Of a stretch of DNA of 34,196 nt, positions 34,053-34,196 are shown piece after piece (the stretch's first letter is position 1; each line of letters begins with the position of its first letter). A program made the position numbers and the translations under genes. Location of the stretch: positions 1 through 34,196 of the forward strand of contig NZ_JACSPP010000042.1 of the NCBI RefSeq assembly GCF_014837065.1, written 5' to 3'. A model generated the notes under the pieces. That model saw nothing but the letters and a program-made list of their open reading frames with translations, searched no databases and had not been told where the DNA came from. Source of the stretch: Phocaeicola intestinalis (GTDB lineage: Bacteria > Bacteroidota > Bacteroidia > Bacteroidales > Bacteroidaceae).

Positions 34053-34083
34053 CAAATATAAAGAGATTTTCTATATAAACAAA
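34053..34083 (-). promoter_or_regulatory. Promoter of the hflX operon
   Basis: On the minus strand TTTG (34080-34083), 19 bp spacer, TATATTTG (34053-34060): both Bacteroidota boxes at ideal spacing, 23 bases before the hflX ATG. Confidence 0.8.
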
Positions 34084-34176
34084 GTACTGACGGCACCTTA
34101 TCAAGACAAAATTCTTTTATTTTAGTTCCTATGTTTGTAATGTGCTAGCAAAATAGCATAAAGCCAAGAGAATTAT

Positions 34177-34184
34177 TAAATTTG
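34177..34184 (+). promoter_or_regulatory. Possible -7 box of a plus-strand gene beyond the window
   Basis: TAAATTTG matches TAnnTTTG and points out of the window, divergent from hflX. No clear -33 TTTG is present. An ATG at 34188 is too close to be the likely start from this promoter. Confidence 0.3.
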
Positions 34185-34196
34185 TAAATGAAAGAA

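Noticed and set aside
34030..34104. Upstream in-frame start of hflX at 34104
   Set aside because: It lies upstream of a full promoter at 34053-34083; the ATG at 34029 gives the usual HflX N-terminus.
34188..34196. ATG AAA GAA at the window end as a gene start
   Set aside because: Only three codons are visible and the ATG is 3 bases from a promoter box, so it cannot be supported.
1..34196. tRNA, rRNA, riboswitch or intact insertion sequence
   Set aside because: No cloverleaf-like sequence, rRNA segment, recognisable riboswitch core or transposase gene was seen on reading both strands, although a covariance-model scan was not possible here.

Overview
The window is chromosomal DNA from a member of the Bacteroidaceae, most likely Bacteroides or Phocaeicola; the species cannot be fixed from this alone. 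Three things point there. Many gene starts are preceded by the Bacteroidota promoter motif (TTTG, about 19-20 bp, TAnnTTTG), and almost none by a Shine-Dalgarno sequence. The window carries a one-protein hybrid two-component sensor (HTCS) next to a GH43 glycosidase. It also holds lineage-typical families (DUF4834, DUF4954, M64 peptidase, S41 lipoprotein, a class I fumarase of 548 residues).

Layout. 1-6072 (minus strand): an M50-like membrane metalloprotein, ribosomal protein S1 (rpsA), a SIMPL-domain protein, a GNAT acetyltransferase and a secreted M64 peptidase, each largely separated by hairpins. 6204-6680 (plus): an Lrp/AsnC regulator. 6731-8493 (minus): a phosphatidylethanolamine operon, psd-pssA-DUF4834. 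8689-15026 (plus): dnaE, trxA, a small acidic protein of unknown function and an S41 lipoprotein peptidase. 15047-20562 (minus): GH43-CBM6 followed by an HTCS, an isolated glycan sensing and cleavage pair with no susC/susD in view. 21118-24511 (minus): an AlkD-like HEAT-repeat protein, and a small AraC-type regulator followed by a dipeptidyl peptidase III. 25006-26835 (plus): recQ. 27165-34029 (minus): class I fumarase, then an hflX-DUF4954-TlpA-like operon whose first two genes overlap by ATGA.

Most genes are housekeeping. The unusual material is between them: a MITE-like element with perfect 18-bp terminal inverted repeats (complete at 26845-27038, partial at 1-74, decayed half copy at 20681-20775) that carries a 56-codon open frame and supplies part of the M50-like gene's stop codon; a five-unit 16-bp tandem array against the start of the acetyltransferase gene; a four-unit 22-bp array at 20891-20978; and two further inverted-repeat sequences. 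Within genes, DnaE keeps a full set of putative PHP metal ligands and has a coiled-coil-like insertion between them, and the TlpA-like gene has an exceptionally strong Shine-Dalgarno sequence for this phylum.

No rRNA, tRNA, CRISPR array, prophage or intact insertion sequence was seen. I found no convincing new multi-gene defence or metabolic system; the repeat element and the HTCS/GH43 regulatory region are the best candidates for new biology.
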